Source: Sipunculus nudus
Taxonomy: Eukaryota > Annelida > Sipuncula > Golfingiida > Sipunculidae
Direction: 5' to 3'
Assembly (NCBI GenBank): GCA_026874595.1
Contig: CM049307.1
Coordinates: 80,762,643 to 80,826,642 of the forward strand
DNA: 64,000 bases
Shown: in pieces, positions 1-11,715 of the stretch
Layout of the letters: each line of letters opens with the position of its first letter
Position numbering within the stretch: the stretch's first letter is position 1
Notes under the pieces: generated by a model
What the model saw: only the letters and a program-made list of their open reading frames with translations
Told to the model about the DNA's origin: nothing
Database searches by the model: none
Program-made: the position numbers and the translations under genes

Positions 1-648
1 AATTATGTTTGTACTAGTGTCCTATAAGGCATAATACTTCCCGGATGTATTGAGGTGTGAAACGAAAGCCGTGTTATGAAGGCGGAAATATGTGTATAAT
101 AAGGTATATTTAGGCAGAATGCATAGTTTAATTTTTTTTTAATTAACTTCATCGCATTTCATGTTTTTCTTTATGTAACGGATTGTTTATAGAAACATAT
201 TTATCATTAAATAAGTTGTTAGTTTATGAACATAGGGGATTCTTATTTTATACAAATAGCATTTCGTTAAAATGGAATTTACCGGGTGGTTTTGTGATAG
301 ATTGTTATCCGTTGACAGCTTTATGTATCCCTGTGACGTGGATGTATACATGACGTATTCCTATAATTATCATATAGTCACGCCTCAGGTAGAAAGAGCG
401 GGTAAACTCTGCGTAACTTTTACTTTGGTTAGATGTATACTTGGGTAAAGGACCTACCCCGGAGCGGATTTAGAGGGAGCAAGTGGTTGGCGGTCCCTTT
501 TCCTCGACCAAAAATGAATCTATAAAATGTGCAAAGTCTACTAATACTCCCGGCCCACTTGTTGCCCTCCAGCAAGGATATGAGAATCTAATCTTCCAAG
601 GTCATGTATACCCATTGTTGTTCGATCTCTTGCAGTGGCATTCATGGG
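1..648. other. intergenic, no gene recognised
   Basis: AT-rich sequence with no open frame or repeat that I recognise. The short open frame starting at 483 runs into the G tract and tandem repeat that follow and has no domain features, so it is not called as a gene. Confidence 0.5.
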
Positions 649-908
649 TGGGGGGGGGGGGGGGGGGAAGGAGCGGTCCGTCCCGGCGGCACATGCTGGT
701 GGGGGCATTTGGGGGAATTAATATACTGAAGTAGCTTAAGGAAATGCCTCCAAAAGTACATATTTGACCTTTTTAAATATTATTTTAATTATTGGGGGGT
801 GCGGGAGTGGTCCGTCCCGGTGGCACATGCTGGTGGGGGCATTTTTCGGGAATTAATATACTGAAGTGACCTCCTCCAAAACTACAAAATTGACCTTTTT
901 AAAATTAT
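649..908. repeat. two-unit tandem repeat, about 134 bp period, with poly-G tract
   Basis: A long G run at about 649-667 leads into a unit containing GGTCCGTCCCGGCGGCACAT near 675. The same unit returns near 809 with a few changes, and both continue through a shared AATTAATATACTGAAGT segment and a TTGACCTTTTTAAA end. This is a dispersed-repeat fragment present as a tandem pair, and it has no coding potential. Confidence 0.7.
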
Positions 909-1680
909 ACTAATTGTTTGGGGTTTCTTACTGCAGCACCATGCATAACAAAGAGCTCTATTAGACGTAGCTGCTTTGGGATAAATGAGGAGGAATTTAA
1001 TGATATGCTATTAATATGCGTGAGAAATAAATATCACCCAATGAAGTTTTACAATGTCGAATATAAGCTTTTCTCAAACCGCGTGTACATGAAAAATTCA
1101 ATTAACATATTATATGTGTATCATGAACTGTATTTTTTTAAGGTACACTTCAAAATGAAATAGTATTCTTTTCTGAACCAGAGCGGCCTTTCCTATTCAT
1201 ATTAGCATAGAGGTGACTACTCTGTAAAGAAGGGCGAAAAATTATCTGTTAATGAATTCATCGATATAATCAGTGTCAATCTAAAGCCTATAACAAGGAG
1301 TTTACATGATATGTTCCAATGTGTTGTCCAGTTTTAATTTTTTTCTTTGTAAGAGGGCAACGATTTCTACGATCGTGGCAAAAAGGCACGGCGTTGCTCT
1401 TGCGTTGGAACAAGTCCACGAAACTTATCGATACTATTATCGACACTCCAGGGCAAGACCGTAGATTTCTGGGGCATGGTCACACAGACATTCCGCGATA
1501 CGATTGACTGCTACCATTGATAGTGAACAGATACCATTGTCCATGTGACTGATGAAATTTCCTGTACTTTTTGATCATTATATTTATTCATTTTATTATC
1601 ATCAATTATATAATGTTAATATATTATAATGGGAATCTAAAATAATATAATTATAATAATAATAATAATAATGATAATAT
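909..1680. other. intergenic, nothing recognised
   Basis: Short unrelated open frames only, including one at 918-1163 that shows no domain, signal peptide or homology I can recognise. The 3' end becomes AT-rich before the microsatellite. Confidence 0.4.
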
Positions 1681-1701
1681 ACATATATATATATATGTAT
1701 G

Positions 1702-1760
<59 letters not shown>
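1681..1760. repeat. (TA)n microsatellite
   Basis: An alternating TA tract of about 80 bp with a few GTAT interruptions near its start. Confidence 0.9.
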
Positions 1761-3136
1761 TAGACTGTTAGAACTGTTGCGCCTCCTAATCTTTGCAACA
1801 GAACTATTAGTGTCTTCGCCTTAGAAATGACTTTGGTCTTGAACGGTTTCGAATGATGCAAAGTATGTCCTAAGGGGGGTCTTTTAATAGGGGCACACGG
1901 CGCCATACATCAGGAACTACGCTACTCCCTGTAGAAATTGCAGCGCTATCTGTTGTACATGAATTAAATAAACTCGTGTCAAGTACAAAATAATGAACGG
2001 GCAGTTTTATTGTTTAATAAACACTGCTGCCGATTCTGTTTATATCATCATAACTCTCCATTTATATGTCATGTATATGTTATATAACTTGTAAATGAAT
2101 AGCCCCCTTGTTACATCTAAGTTCCCAGTAATTCCCTTTATCCTCATTGCAAAAAAAATCAGTTATTGCTGACATATTTTAGTATGTATATTGCGATATG
2201 CACCAATATATGTGCATCCTTCATAATAGAACCAGAATAAAACCATGCTTTGAAGAACATTCAGATCACAGAACGATATAAAGTCAATCTAAATCGACGG
2301 GCGAACAATTCAGTTATTATTATTATATAATATAGGAATCCAATTTTATGTACAAACTGACAAATTCTCCATTTAAAAAAAAAACATGTTTCACAAACAT
2401 ATAATATACATACAAACAAAGATTAAGTGCGATGAAGCAGAATACTTAAAAACATAGTATATACATATTTCAACCCTTACGCAGCTCTGTGTCTCACCTC
2501 CATTCATCAAAAAAGTGCCTTGACGGAACTTGTTCCTTGCTATTTATTCTAACAACAACTACAGATCTCTCTCTACATTTTAACCAAAAAAATGTAATAA
2601 AATATGCATTCATTTTTTACAATCATTTGTATATTTTAATTGGAACAATTCTCCGGACATCCTCGTCAAAGGTTTTAACAAAAACATATAATTAAATACA
2701 CATGCATTTCGTAAAGTTCAACTGGTAGAATGCTCCATACATAAAAGAACGAGTATTTTCATAATAGGCAAAACCTTTTATATAGTTCTTTTACAGTCTT
2801 ACATTGTCACATCAAGAGTCTTTGACTGATTTTGAATCGTTTAAACTGGTAACAGACACAGACTATGGCAGCTGTGATTATTCTCGGCCATGCTCAAATT
2901 GCAAACTCAAGCATTCACAACAGGAATTTTCCGCAGGTAACAATGAGTATTTATATTAACACACATTCAGTGGATGACTTCAAAGATATCACCTTCCTTG
3001 GCCCCTTTATCATTGCAGGTAAGCACTAATATTGACATTCACGCCTAGGAAGTAATAGTACCTGCCAGTGATATAGTAATCTAGAGGGCATTATCATGAC
3101 AGTTATCTAGAGAGTCGACCAGTAATAATTATGCCG
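1761..3136. other. intergenic, nothing recognised
   Basis: AT-rich DNA without recognisable coding exons, RNA genes or repeat arrays. It ends where sequence similarity to the later TLR units begins, near 3137. Confidence 0.4.
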
Positions 3137-3544
3137 AATAATCAGGAAAGTCAAAGCACTAATGTCACAATTGAATAAGTTAGTGCCTAATGCTCAGAAA
3201 CTAGCTTTAAAAGGTCAATGGGCAGGGAGCTGATTGTGTCTTTACTGTCCTCATTTTTTTCTGTATTCTTCTCTACAATTCTTGAGTCACAGGAATTAAA
3301 TAAAGGTTGCGAACGTTTCCGGTAGGTTGCAGGATAGACAAATAGTGGTTCTCGCTTTAACAGTGGGAGTTACAACATATTCTGACTTTTAATTATTCTA
3401 AGTTTCATGTACAGAAACATATTCAACAGACTTATGGTTTTCTTTATTATACACTTTGTCTACGAGGAAATGCATTAATACCGAACTGAAAATTGTGTAT
3501 ATTAAGGGGCATGTGAAAGGGGGCTGGTATATTGAAATATAGAA

Positions 3545-3547
<3 letters not shown>

Positions 3548-3620
<73 letters not shown>
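3548..3620. repeat. (TA)n microsatellite downstream of TLR
   Basis: About 70 bp of alternating TA, 3' of the TLR gene. A (TA)n tract sits at the equivalent place near 20359 and 34224, so the tract predates the older duplication. Confidence 0.9.
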
Positions 3621-3722
3621 GGATACTATAAATGGCCTTTGGACATGCTACATCCTACCAGAATTGAATTTAAAAGATTAAATAATGTTAGGATTTTGTC
3701 ATTACTTAATATATTTCATGAA

Positions 3723-3732
3723 CTGATTTATT
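3723..3732 (-). promoter_or_regulatory. candidate poly(A) signal of TLR gene A
   Basis: The plus strand reads TTTATTTATT here, which is AATAAATAAA on the minus strand, about 155 bp past the TLR stop codon. Equivalent AATAAA clusters lie at about 20507-20522 and 34371-34386 downstream of the other two TLRs. Confidence 0.45.
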
Positions 3733-3886
3733 TATTTATAAATTTTATTGAAGTATCATATATACACAGCGTTTTGAGAAGGACTGTGGCAGGGTTTCCA
3801 AATAATGAATTTGTAGGAAATTCCTTTATGTCTAATAGAATAATATGCGATTCACAGGATACTCTTGTAAAATTTTGAATTCGAAG

Positions 3887-6304
3887 CTATTGAGTCTTGC
3901 CCGACAGAAGAAGCATGTTTGTTTGATCTGGACTGCGCATGTAGGTCTCAAGAGGTGTTCCAAGGCTGGATTTGAGTCTCATTTTAAAAGCCGCAATCAT
4001 GTGTGGTTTGATAGGCCAGTCAAGGTAACTGACACTGCGAATCATTGCAGATAATCCGGGTTGAAGCATTTTGCTGTTTTTCATACAGAGCATCTGAACG
4101 TATGGATGAACAACTGCAACCAGCCGACTATGGCGCGAGTTCAGTGAGTGAGCATGCGAAAGCTGGGCTTCTAATTCACACCATCCAGATCTGATAAAAT
4201 GCTTACTTACACAAACTATGGTAGTCCGACTCTTTGATATAGCGTCTAAAATATTTGCTGTGATAGGAAACCCAGGCCGGAAGTGACGATAATGCAAACA
4301 CAAACGGTAAGGCCTTGTTTTGTCTTCTTCTAGCGGTCTAACGATAAACTTATCAACGAAGTCTTCGTCTTTACTTGAGTAGGAAACAAAGGCATCAAAC
4401 ATAAACTCCGCGTTTTCCCGGGCTCCCTCTTGGTTGAGCGTTATAAGATACTTGACCATGGTTAAGTGATACTGAATTTGCCACTTGAAACGGTAAATCA
4501 AGTTCAAGATCGTTATCAGTAATAAAACAGTGACAAAAAGAGCAAAAGCAATCGTATCCTCCATTTTCATTTTCGCACAATGGTTTGTGAGTCTCATGGT
4601 TTCCTTCATGAGAACATGGGTCTTACCATCCTCTCCGGTACAAGTTAATGGTTGAGCATGTGAGTGCAGACCTGTGATGTTAAGCTCGCACATGACAAGA
4701 AAATATAGGTCTTTTAAAACATCACAGGAGCATTTAATCGGATTATGTAACAGGTTCAATTCTATCTGGCTTCCTGTATTCCTGCGTTTCTGAATTGCTC
4801 TCAGAGTATCCAGACCAATATGACTGATATACAAAAACTCATTATCTCTCAGATCAATGTACTCAATAGAGTCCAACCATTGAAAATGTCGGTTTGTATT
4901 ATTAATTTTATTTCCCTGTAACAATAGCCAGCGCATTTTCTTCTGAAAGCGAAATATTTGATCCGGCAAGTTATGTATATTAAGATAAGTCAGTTCCAGG
5001 TAAATCAGATGGGGGTTTCTTGCAAATAGTCGATCAGACATTTTATTTTGAAATACCTCCGATGAGACACTTTTATTCATAAGCAACATTTGCAGGTTCG
5101 GCATTTTGCAAAAGGAACGATCGTCAACATACCGGAGATGGTTATCCCGCAGGTTTAGATATTTAAGAAGAAACGCGCAGCATAAAGTTCCATTCAGATT
5201 TTTCAGTCTACTACCACCCACGTCAAGAAACTGTAGTCCCCGTAACTTAACCCAGTATTTCTGACCATCTACATTGATGGGATGATACCCAAGCTGATCT
5301 ATCACCAAAACACTCAAGTTGGGTAAGAATAAGTCAATCACCACTGTGGCTTGCGTCTTGTTTGGTTTGACAAGATTTGATGTATTAGGATTGCCCGTGA
5401 CAAACTTCCTCCAGTTGAGTGTAGGATGTAGTCCAGGGGGTGGGAGAGTAGGGTTACAGTCTTTCGATATATGTTGACACCCTATGTCTAATTTCACTAA
5501 GTGTTTTAATATGGGAATGAAAAATAGAACATTCCTGTCTCCTACTATCTGGTTATCTCGTAATGACAGATATTGAATTTGCTGAAGATTCAACGCGAAA
5601 CCAGCTGTAACTCTGGCGATTTTGTTTCTTTCTAGGTACAAATGAGTAACATTTGAAATGCATCGTGAGAAATCGGAATCTATTGTAATACCGCTTATAT
5701 ACTTATGTCGAAGAGCGCCATTCAAAGAGATATAAGTGAGATTTCCCGATGCCCCGCAGAATACTTCACCGATATTGGTTATATCTATATTGGTATGGTG
5801 CGCAATAACTTTATTTAAGTTTTGTATCGGTGCAAAAGCCTGTGGCATTATTGTCATCTGAATATCTATATTATCCTGAGTCAGGGATAACAACCTAAGC
5901 TGTTTTAATCCCAAGAAGGCGTCGCTTTCTACCAAGCTTATCTCTTTGTGATTGATCAATAAGCGCTCAAGCTTTTCATAGGAGATGAACGAATTATTTT
6001 TCAGGATGTCTATATCCAGAGACTCAAGATTTAACACAGCAATTGGATACGGGCCAGTGAGATGACGTAACTCGCTTACCGATGGTATCCTTGACAATCC
6101 TTCACATGTCACTTCAGCTTTAGTTTTGCCTTTCTCTGTTGTCAATTTGACACTGCATAGTGTCTTGATATTATTTCCGGTTTGCTGGTTCAAGGGATAA
6201 GTAAATACAGGAAGTATACCTGTGACATCGTGCTTTTTGCTGCTTCCCATTCCCACTAATGCAAGGAAAAATACGGTCAGTATTGCTCTCCTGATATGAA
6301 CCAT
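3887..6304 (-). CDS. Toll-like receptor A (LRR ectodomain, TM, TIR)
   Basis: A single-exon ORF of 805 residues encoding a type I membrane pattern-recognition receptor that would signal through MyD88-like TIR adaptors. It starts with a hydrophobic signal peptide (about 1-21). An ectodomain of leucine-rich repeats follows (about 90-515; for example LKYLNLRDNHLRYV and IEYIDLRDNEFLYI). Next comes a cysteine-rich LRR C-cap (KCSC to NHC, about 518-578) and one transmembrane helix (about 585-605). The TIR domain (about 634-778) has box 1 FDAFVSYS, box 2 CLHYRHFRPGFPI and the SGWCELE motif. It has one C-terminal cysteine cluster, the vertebrate-like architecture. Two TIR positions are odd: the BB loop has RHFRPG where RDxxPG is usual, and the box 3 FW position reads FK. 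The start codon is supported by a splice acceptor 16 nt upstream and by alignment with TLR B. The ligand is unknown. Confidence 0.95.
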   Translation of the reverse strand: MVHIRRAILTVFFLALVGMGSSKKHDVTGILPVFTYPLNQQTGNNIKTLCSVKLTTEKGKTKAEVTCEGLSRIPSVSELRHLTGPYPIAVLNLESLDIDILKNNSFISYEKLERLLINHKEISLVESDAFLGLKQLRLLSLTQDNIDIQMTIMPQAFAPIQNLNKVIAHHTNIDITNIGEVFCGASGNLTYISLNGALRHKYISGITIDSDFSRCISNVTHLYLERNKIARVTAGFALNLQQIQYLSLRDNQIVGDRNVLFFIPILKHLVKLDIGCQHISKDCNPTLPPPGLHPTLNWRKFVTGNPNTSNLVKPNKTQATVVIDLFLPNLSVLVIDQLGYHPINVDGQKYWVKLRGLQFLDVGGSRLKNLNGTLCCAFLLKYLNLRDNHLRYVDDRSFCKMPNLQMLLMNKSVSSEVFQNKMSDRLFARNPHLIYLELTYLNIHNLPDQIFRFQKKMRWLLLQGNKINNTNRHFQWLDSIEYIDLRDNEFLYISHIGLDTLRAIQKRRNTGSQIELNLLHNPIKCSCDVLKDLYFLVMCELNITGLHSHAQPLTCTGEDGKTHVLMKETMRLTNHCAKMKMEDTIAFALFVTVLLLITILNLIYRFKWQIQYHLTMVKYLITLNQEGARENAEFMFDAFVSYSSKDEDFVDKFIVRPLEEDKTRPYRLCLHYRHFRPGFPITANILDAISKSRTTIVCVSKHFIRSGWCELEAQLSHAHSLNSRHSRLVAVVHPYVQMLCMKNSKMLQPGLSAMIRSVSYLDWPIKPHMIAAFKMRLKSSLGTPLETYMRSPDQTNMLLLSGKTQ

Positions 6305-6320
6305 TTTCTTTTGCAGTTGT
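6305..6320 (-). other. 5' UTR segment after splice acceptor, TLR A
   Basis: On the minus strand, CTCGTTTCAG immediately precedes ACAACTGCAAAAGAAA and then the ATG. The same layout (an ATACAG acceptor, then ACAGCAGACAAGAAA and ATG) is kept at TLR B. That supports an intron in the 5' UTR and fixes the start codon. Confidence 0.65.
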
Positions 6321-7178
6321 CTGAAACGAGCAATGACAATACATTACAGGGTGATTCTATGGTAAATGTGCAAATTAAAGTTTTAAAATCTACAAAAATG
6401 AGACTCATAAGTTCAAGCCATGGAGCATAAATATAAAGTTTTTAAAAGTAGGCATTATTATGGTCAGAAAACCATTATACTAGTTTGAATTTGTCAAGTA
6501 TATGCATGCCATGTTTGTGTAATGATTGTATTCGTTTATGTAAGGACCCCTCTGTTTTTGTATAAATGACATTATCCTTTTGTGAATGATCGATAACAAA
6601 CGTTCCATTATTCTAATTAAGAATATTTTAATTTTTATCTCAAACGTTAAATATTCATACATTTAAGGCGTTGCATATATTTTATAGATACAGCAAAATA
6701 ACGAAAGTTATAAATTTATTGCCCGGTCTTTGTATAAATTGTAGCTAATGCATGTACCAGTGAATGCATTTTAAAAACATAAAGTTTGTACAACAGATTT
6801 GATATAGTTTGTAAAACAAAGGGGTCATATTTATAAGCACACAATTACAAAATCCTTATACCGGATATTCTTGCTATAGCGGTATTTGCGTAACTTGTAT
6901 ATCAAGAAACTCTGTTTCTCCATTCAAATCCTTTTTATTTAAACATTAATCTTTGAAACTTTATATATTCTCTTGATTCTTGAAACAAAGCCCCTGAAAA
7001 CAATTCACTGTTTTCTACCATGTGGTTGAGGCAGTTTTACTTTTATTTGTAAACACTAAAACACAGCACAGATATTGTCAAGTGGTTCTAAATTAGCCAA
7101 CTAGAAAAAATAGCAAATATGAGATGACACATATCACATAAAACGATATAAAAAAGAAAAACAAAGACGGAATATTAC

Positions 7179-7250
7179 CTACCCTTGTCTCGCGATTTAT
7201 TAAAATCTCGAACTGAAGAATCCACGGGTATAGAGCATGTATAGCCGACC
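7179..7250 (-). other. putative non-coding first exon and promoter-proximal region of TLR A
   Basis: On the minus strand this region ends in a donor-like ...GTAG|GTAATATT. It aligns with 23806-23880, where the donor reads GCAAG|GTAATTTT. Sequence on both sides of this block is shared between the two older TLR units (for example GACCAGCAGTTGATGA upstream). This fits a conserved first exon joined to the acceptor at 6321. The transcription start is not determined. Confidence 0.4.
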
Positions 7251-7299
7251 GGTCAATTTGTTTCAATTGCTATACGCATGACACCTTTGTTATACTATA

Positions 7300-8155
7300 A
7301 CGAAGGCAACACGTCACTTACAGACCAGCAGTTGATGAACTGATAATATTCACGAATCCGTGGTTATATAAAATATCGCCCACACCTTCAGAGAAATATT
7401 GCTGTATATGCTGATATTTAAGATTAATTCTCGCCTTCTAAATAACCTGCTATACATACCGGACACTGACCCACCGACACCATGTATTCATGACTCATGA
7501 CCAAAAAGGAAAACTTCAGCAACCCCCCCCCCCCCAAAAAAAAATACCATTTATACTCATAGTTAAGGATAATCGTACCAGCAACTTCCCGTATAAACCA
7601 TTGTGCTTCAGGTCAAAGTTGAGGTTATACTAAAGCTAATAAAAAGAACAAGCGTAACTGTGTCAACGTGAAATTTACTCAGTGGATTTATCCGTGCACC
7701 TACTCCGGTTCAAATGTTCATTAGCAGAAACTACGGAAATAAAATTACCAATGTTTAATGGGTACTGGTTACCTTTTCTATCAATCATCATACATGATTT
7801 AGTCTCCAATGCCCAAAAGTAGGAGATATTTTGCAGACTTTTTTGGAAGAGTATGGATTACTTTTAAACAATAAACTTGAATACACCTAACTTGTGCACC
7901 TACCCTCTGGCCTGTTTCTTTTTTAGAGCGATGAGCGCATGATGTGGGGCGTGGACAAATGCGTATGTGATACTCAGACTCGTATATTTCATAAGTTTTC
8001 ATGTTTTGCTAGCCTCGTTTACCAATATTTCTTATCAGGCCGTCCCGAATTTACGATCATACGTGACTTCGTCATTCCAGACCGCAGCTTCCGATCTGGG
8101 GAGAGATAATATATATAACCGGTGTCGCCGTCTATTGGCGCATCAGTAAAATTTA
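7300..8155 (-). promoter_or_regulatory. TLR upstream region shared between paralogs
   Basis: Upstream of the putative first exon, blocks such as GACCAGCAGTTGATGA, ACGAATCCGT and CGTCATTCCAGACCGCAGC are shared with the TLR B/C upstream sequence despite many indels elsewhere. Conservation may reflect regulatory function or just common descent. A poly-C/poly-A run lies near 7525-7545. Confidence 0.35.
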
Positions 8156-9058
8156 ACATAATATGCGGAATAAAGAAATCATGTTCAATAGAAGAAATAC
8201 AAAAATGGCGGGCACAACATCAGATTTTTCTGCACATTTTGCATTGCCTTTGTTACTTTTGAAAGAAAGGACGGGAAGAGATTCCTTTATCACATCTACC
8301 AATTATTTATTGTAAAATATTTTAGTAGCCGATTTTTTTTTGCCGGATTAAAAAAAAACGGGGTCTGCAGCACCCTAAAATATACACATTCTGCCGGTAT
8401 TTCCGGCAGTCAAAGAATCATCCGGTAAAGGGTTTTCTTGATAATTTATTTTGTGGACGTAATTACCGCCTTTGAAGGTATTGTACATCCGAGTTCCATT
8501 ACGGATTGGGATAAAGCGTTAGCACTCGATTCGATATTATTCTGTATCCAGGTGCCACGGAGGCCCGTTGTCGACCACACAGGCAGGTTCTGGGTGTCTA
8601 ATCAACCACATTGCTGGGTCATAATACAGAGAGGAAATCACCCAAAACACGATCGTTTGTGAGTGATACACGATTACGACCCACAACCTTCCAATTAAGC
8701 CTGCAGAAGACTCATCCGGGAGTGGGCAGACCGTAAAAAAATCTCACCATCTCAAGGCTTAAGAACTCATGACCTCGAAAGTCTATTCCATAGAGAGCAG
8801 AAGCCTGTTAGGGGCCGGAAAACTTTGTAGATGTTTAGTTGGTTTAAGGGAATACCATTCTCGATAGACATTTTGAGCAACAATTGGTAAGTTTCTAGAC
8901 ACTTTCTATTCGTAATAACTGGTGATAGAATTACCTTTCATTTATTTAAGTTACAAATTGTTGATAATTTACATTGTCTTGCAAACTTACCATATTCTGT
9001 TCTCACAAATCACTGTAGATGCATAACGTGTCTGAATTATCTTTGGAAATGATTTCAT
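8156..9058. other. intergenic, nothing recognised
   Basis: Mixed unique sequence. The open frames here (for example 8438-8662) lack domain features, and I do not call a gene. Confidence 0.4.
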
Positions 9059-9082
9059 ATATAAATATATATATATATATAA

Positions 9083-9120
<38 letters not shown>
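9059..9120. repeat. (TA)n microsatellite
   Basis: A 60 bp alternating TA tract with AAATAAATA interruptions. Confidence 0.85.
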
Positions 9121-9122
<2 letters not shown>

Positions 9123-10241
9123 ATAATGTCTGCTGATCCAGGGCCTGATAATAGGCAGCAATAACGTTACCTTCCCCGGTGTAAATCACCGTTTTCTAAT
9201 AGCTCACAGGTTCCCCTTGATAACCTACCTTGTATACAAATCAATGATTTAGGAAAAGGAGGGGTCAAACCAAGGTTGGCTAATGATAAAACCTAAAAAG
9301 GTCAATAGGTCCGAAAATGGGGGATCCAAGCCGCAAAATATGGGCTGAAACCCTTAAAGGTTGCGCAGTTGAAAGGGGGGGGGTCCGGGTCCCCCTTGAC
9401 CCTCTAGATCCGCTTCTGTTCTCAAAAATACTGTATGGCAGAAGGCATGCATCTACGATCTCCTCCCCTTTGCAGTCCACAACCACTGAGACCTGAAAAG
9501 GTGTTAAGATAAATGAATAGTTTCAATTATATTTATCTATATTATACTTGACTGTGCTGCCATTCATGTAATACTGCTCCACCGCTGTCGGGTCGTTGGC
9601 CATGTTTTTCTATAAATATGAGGAATTTGACTTTAAACTGCGAAGGTCTATCGCAGCGCGGTCTTACATCAATGATCCCCTAATTTAAATGTTAAACCGT
9701 ACCATCATGAGAACTGGCAATATATGCTAGAGCACGGCCCCCAAGGGGAAATAATTAAAAATCCTACTATTTTGTCTAGTAAGTAAGTTACAATGGCAGA
9801 AAAAAAGACGGGCACTCCGTCAATAGGGACGTTTTCTCCTGCAGTGACAACGAAGGATGGCGTCTTCAGCTGACGCTGTAGTAAATCATATTTATGGTAC
9901 CCAATACCATAATCATCTAAATAAACAACGTCTATCAAAATGTGCCTTTGAACTGGTCACTTCAGTCAATGTATAGTGACAAAAAAAGGCTGTGTCCTCA
10001 GATAAATAAATTTATTCCAATTCGTTGCAAGTTAAGGTACTGATTTCCTTATGTATAAAATAACTACTGGAGTGCCTGCCTGGGTCACTGACAGTAGATT
10101 TTTCAAATAAACTGGCTTTGTTCAAATAAAAATTGTCAAAAACCTATTTGCTCCCTTTCTTGGTACGACAGGATTACCGAGTAATTATATGCAATATTAC
10201 CGGCTTGGTATTTTTCTCGGCGAATCATAAGCATTAGTCAC

Positions 10242-10321
10242 CAAAGAGGTTGGCAAAGTAACAGTTGATGGCATGGTTTGACACATTCGGACCCCATCAG
10301 GAAACTGTCCAACCGGCGCCA
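10242..10321 (-). pseudogene. decayed exon 2 of a sigma-class GST
   Basis: On the minus strand this 80 bp block is homologous to coding exon 2 of the intact GST gene (50944-51036, 93 bp). It begins after a TTGTCACAG acceptor and includes GGACAGTTTCC for the GQFP motif. One frame then reads DGVRMCQ (compare DGVKYCQ) and another reads NHAINCYFANLFG (compare SHSINRYLANQFG). A 12-bp loss removes the VLEV codons, and a further 1-bp loss breaks the frame. The donor, GTAAG in the intact gene, is GTGAC here. No other GST exon was found nearby, so this is an isolated relic of a second GST copy. The family assignment rests on the intact gene. Confidence 0.65.
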
Positions 10322-10329
10322 CTGTGACA

Positions 10330-11697
10330 ATAGTTTCGAATTGGTAACAGGATTTTGATCGAACATTTATGTTACGCCAACATTTTAGGTGATTTTTAGA
10401 ATATAAATTTTCTGGGACAAAGTGTCTCCTTAAAGTTTTTAAGGGAATAGAGGTGATTTCGAGATGATATCGTTGACTAGTTTATAATCTTTTTATAGTT
10501 ACCTTATTGATCGTTTTTCTTTTATGTATACCTCATATTAAGAATATTAAGAAAACTGCCTCATGAAACCATCTTTGGTCTATAGCTTTTTGGATGTAGA
10601 ATGTTTGTACATGGGGCTGATATTAACGAAATTGAATAAATTATTCAGAACTCAGCAAAATTACTGAGAGTGCAGAAAGTATGTTATTCATCACATGGAA
10701 AGGCACTTAACGTCAACTTTAAAGGAAGGGTCATCTGATTAGGTTGATTTTTTTGCTCCATCCATCGTGTGGGCCTGTGGCGTATTGCACGCGGGTTGCT
10801 GGATCGGTGCCCTGTCACTCAAAACGAAATTTAACAATATTGGCGCTGTGCACTCCTCGCTTGGCTGGTACCGGTTCTTCTGGCAACGGATACACGGCTA
10901 CGATAAAGTAGTCTTAATGTCATAATAGGCCGATGCAGTGGAAACTCAGTGGGAACACAATTAGACCTACTATTCAAAAAGAGTAAGGGAGGGGGCAATA
11001 TTTCTGTCGGCAGGGATGTTTCCCGATTCTCCTTCCCCCATGCTTTCTTTATACCTGTAAACATAACCTCGTTGGACTAATCTAAGGCTCGCTGAATCGT
11101 AGGAATTCCCTACGATAATCCTAAACTATGACATAAGAATGATCGCAGGACTCTTCGACGACTGCCTTCGGATAATCCGACCACTATAATTCTCTATTAC
11201 GACTGTTGTTGGGTACCATTTGTCGACAGCATTGACCTTATTCTCCACGACATTCGTAGAAAAAATATAACATATCTGAAAGGTTTTGCGCAACATTCAA
11301 ATCCACCTCTCCCAAACCTACGCCAGTCCCTTCTTTCGTTCAAAGATTAAACCGCACGAAAACAAATCACAGGTTGTAACTGAAAGTGGGCATGTATTGT
11401 TCATAACTGAGTATGGAGCCCGTGTCCTCTGGTGTGAAATTGTGTTGCCTTGTGCACCAAGGCAAGGGCATGTACTGAAAGCTGAGTGCATTAAGGTACA
11501 GGAAGAGGTATGAAATTTACAAATCACATCTTGTACGTTCCAGTGTCACAGGCCCATGGATGTCAATTTCACTTCAACTGACTTAATTCGCTCAAGTTCA
11601 TTGTATGTATCTAGCTGAAGTTACCATTCACAAGACATGGAGGAAGCCAGTGGTAGATCTACAATACAAGCTTCGTGAATTGACATGCCCTACCGTG
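10330..11697. other. intergenic, nothing firmly recognised
   Basis: No convincing exon. At 11306-11326 there is a 21-bp match to the plus strand near 19884-19904 (contains CTCTCCCAAACCTACGCCA), so part of this may be a dispersed-repeat fragment. The overlapping open frames at 11286-11527 on both strands show no domain. Confidence 0.4.
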
Positions 11698-11705
11698 GTA
11701 GCCTC
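11698..11705. repeat. left target-site duplication of the PIN-CXC element
   Basis: GTAGCCTC lies immediately outside the left terminus. GTATCCTC lies immediately outside the right terminus at 16551-16558. Seven of eight bases match. An 8-bp duplication is the hallmark of hAT-type insertion. Confidence 0.6.
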
Positions 11706-11715
11706 CAGACATGGG

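Larger units (their letters stand above)
3137..8155 (-). repeat. TLR-bearing segmental duplication unit (older copy)
   Basis: This segment aligns by eye, with indels, to 19905-26560 and its tandem duplicate. The left end shares the CAGGAAAGTCAAAGCAC block and the downstream 'tctttactgtcc / tgtattc' stretch. The middle is the TLR coding exon. The right end shares the CGTCATTCCAGACCGCAGC and TTGGCGCATCAGTA blocks. Homology outside the gene shows that the whole unit was duplicated, not only a retrocopied exon. Divergence is substantial, so this event is older than the 13.8 kb tandem duplication. Confidence 0.8.

Noticed and set aside
9705-9938. 77-codon minus-strand frame near the GST fossil
   Set aside because: I compared it with the GST exons and found no match to any motif.
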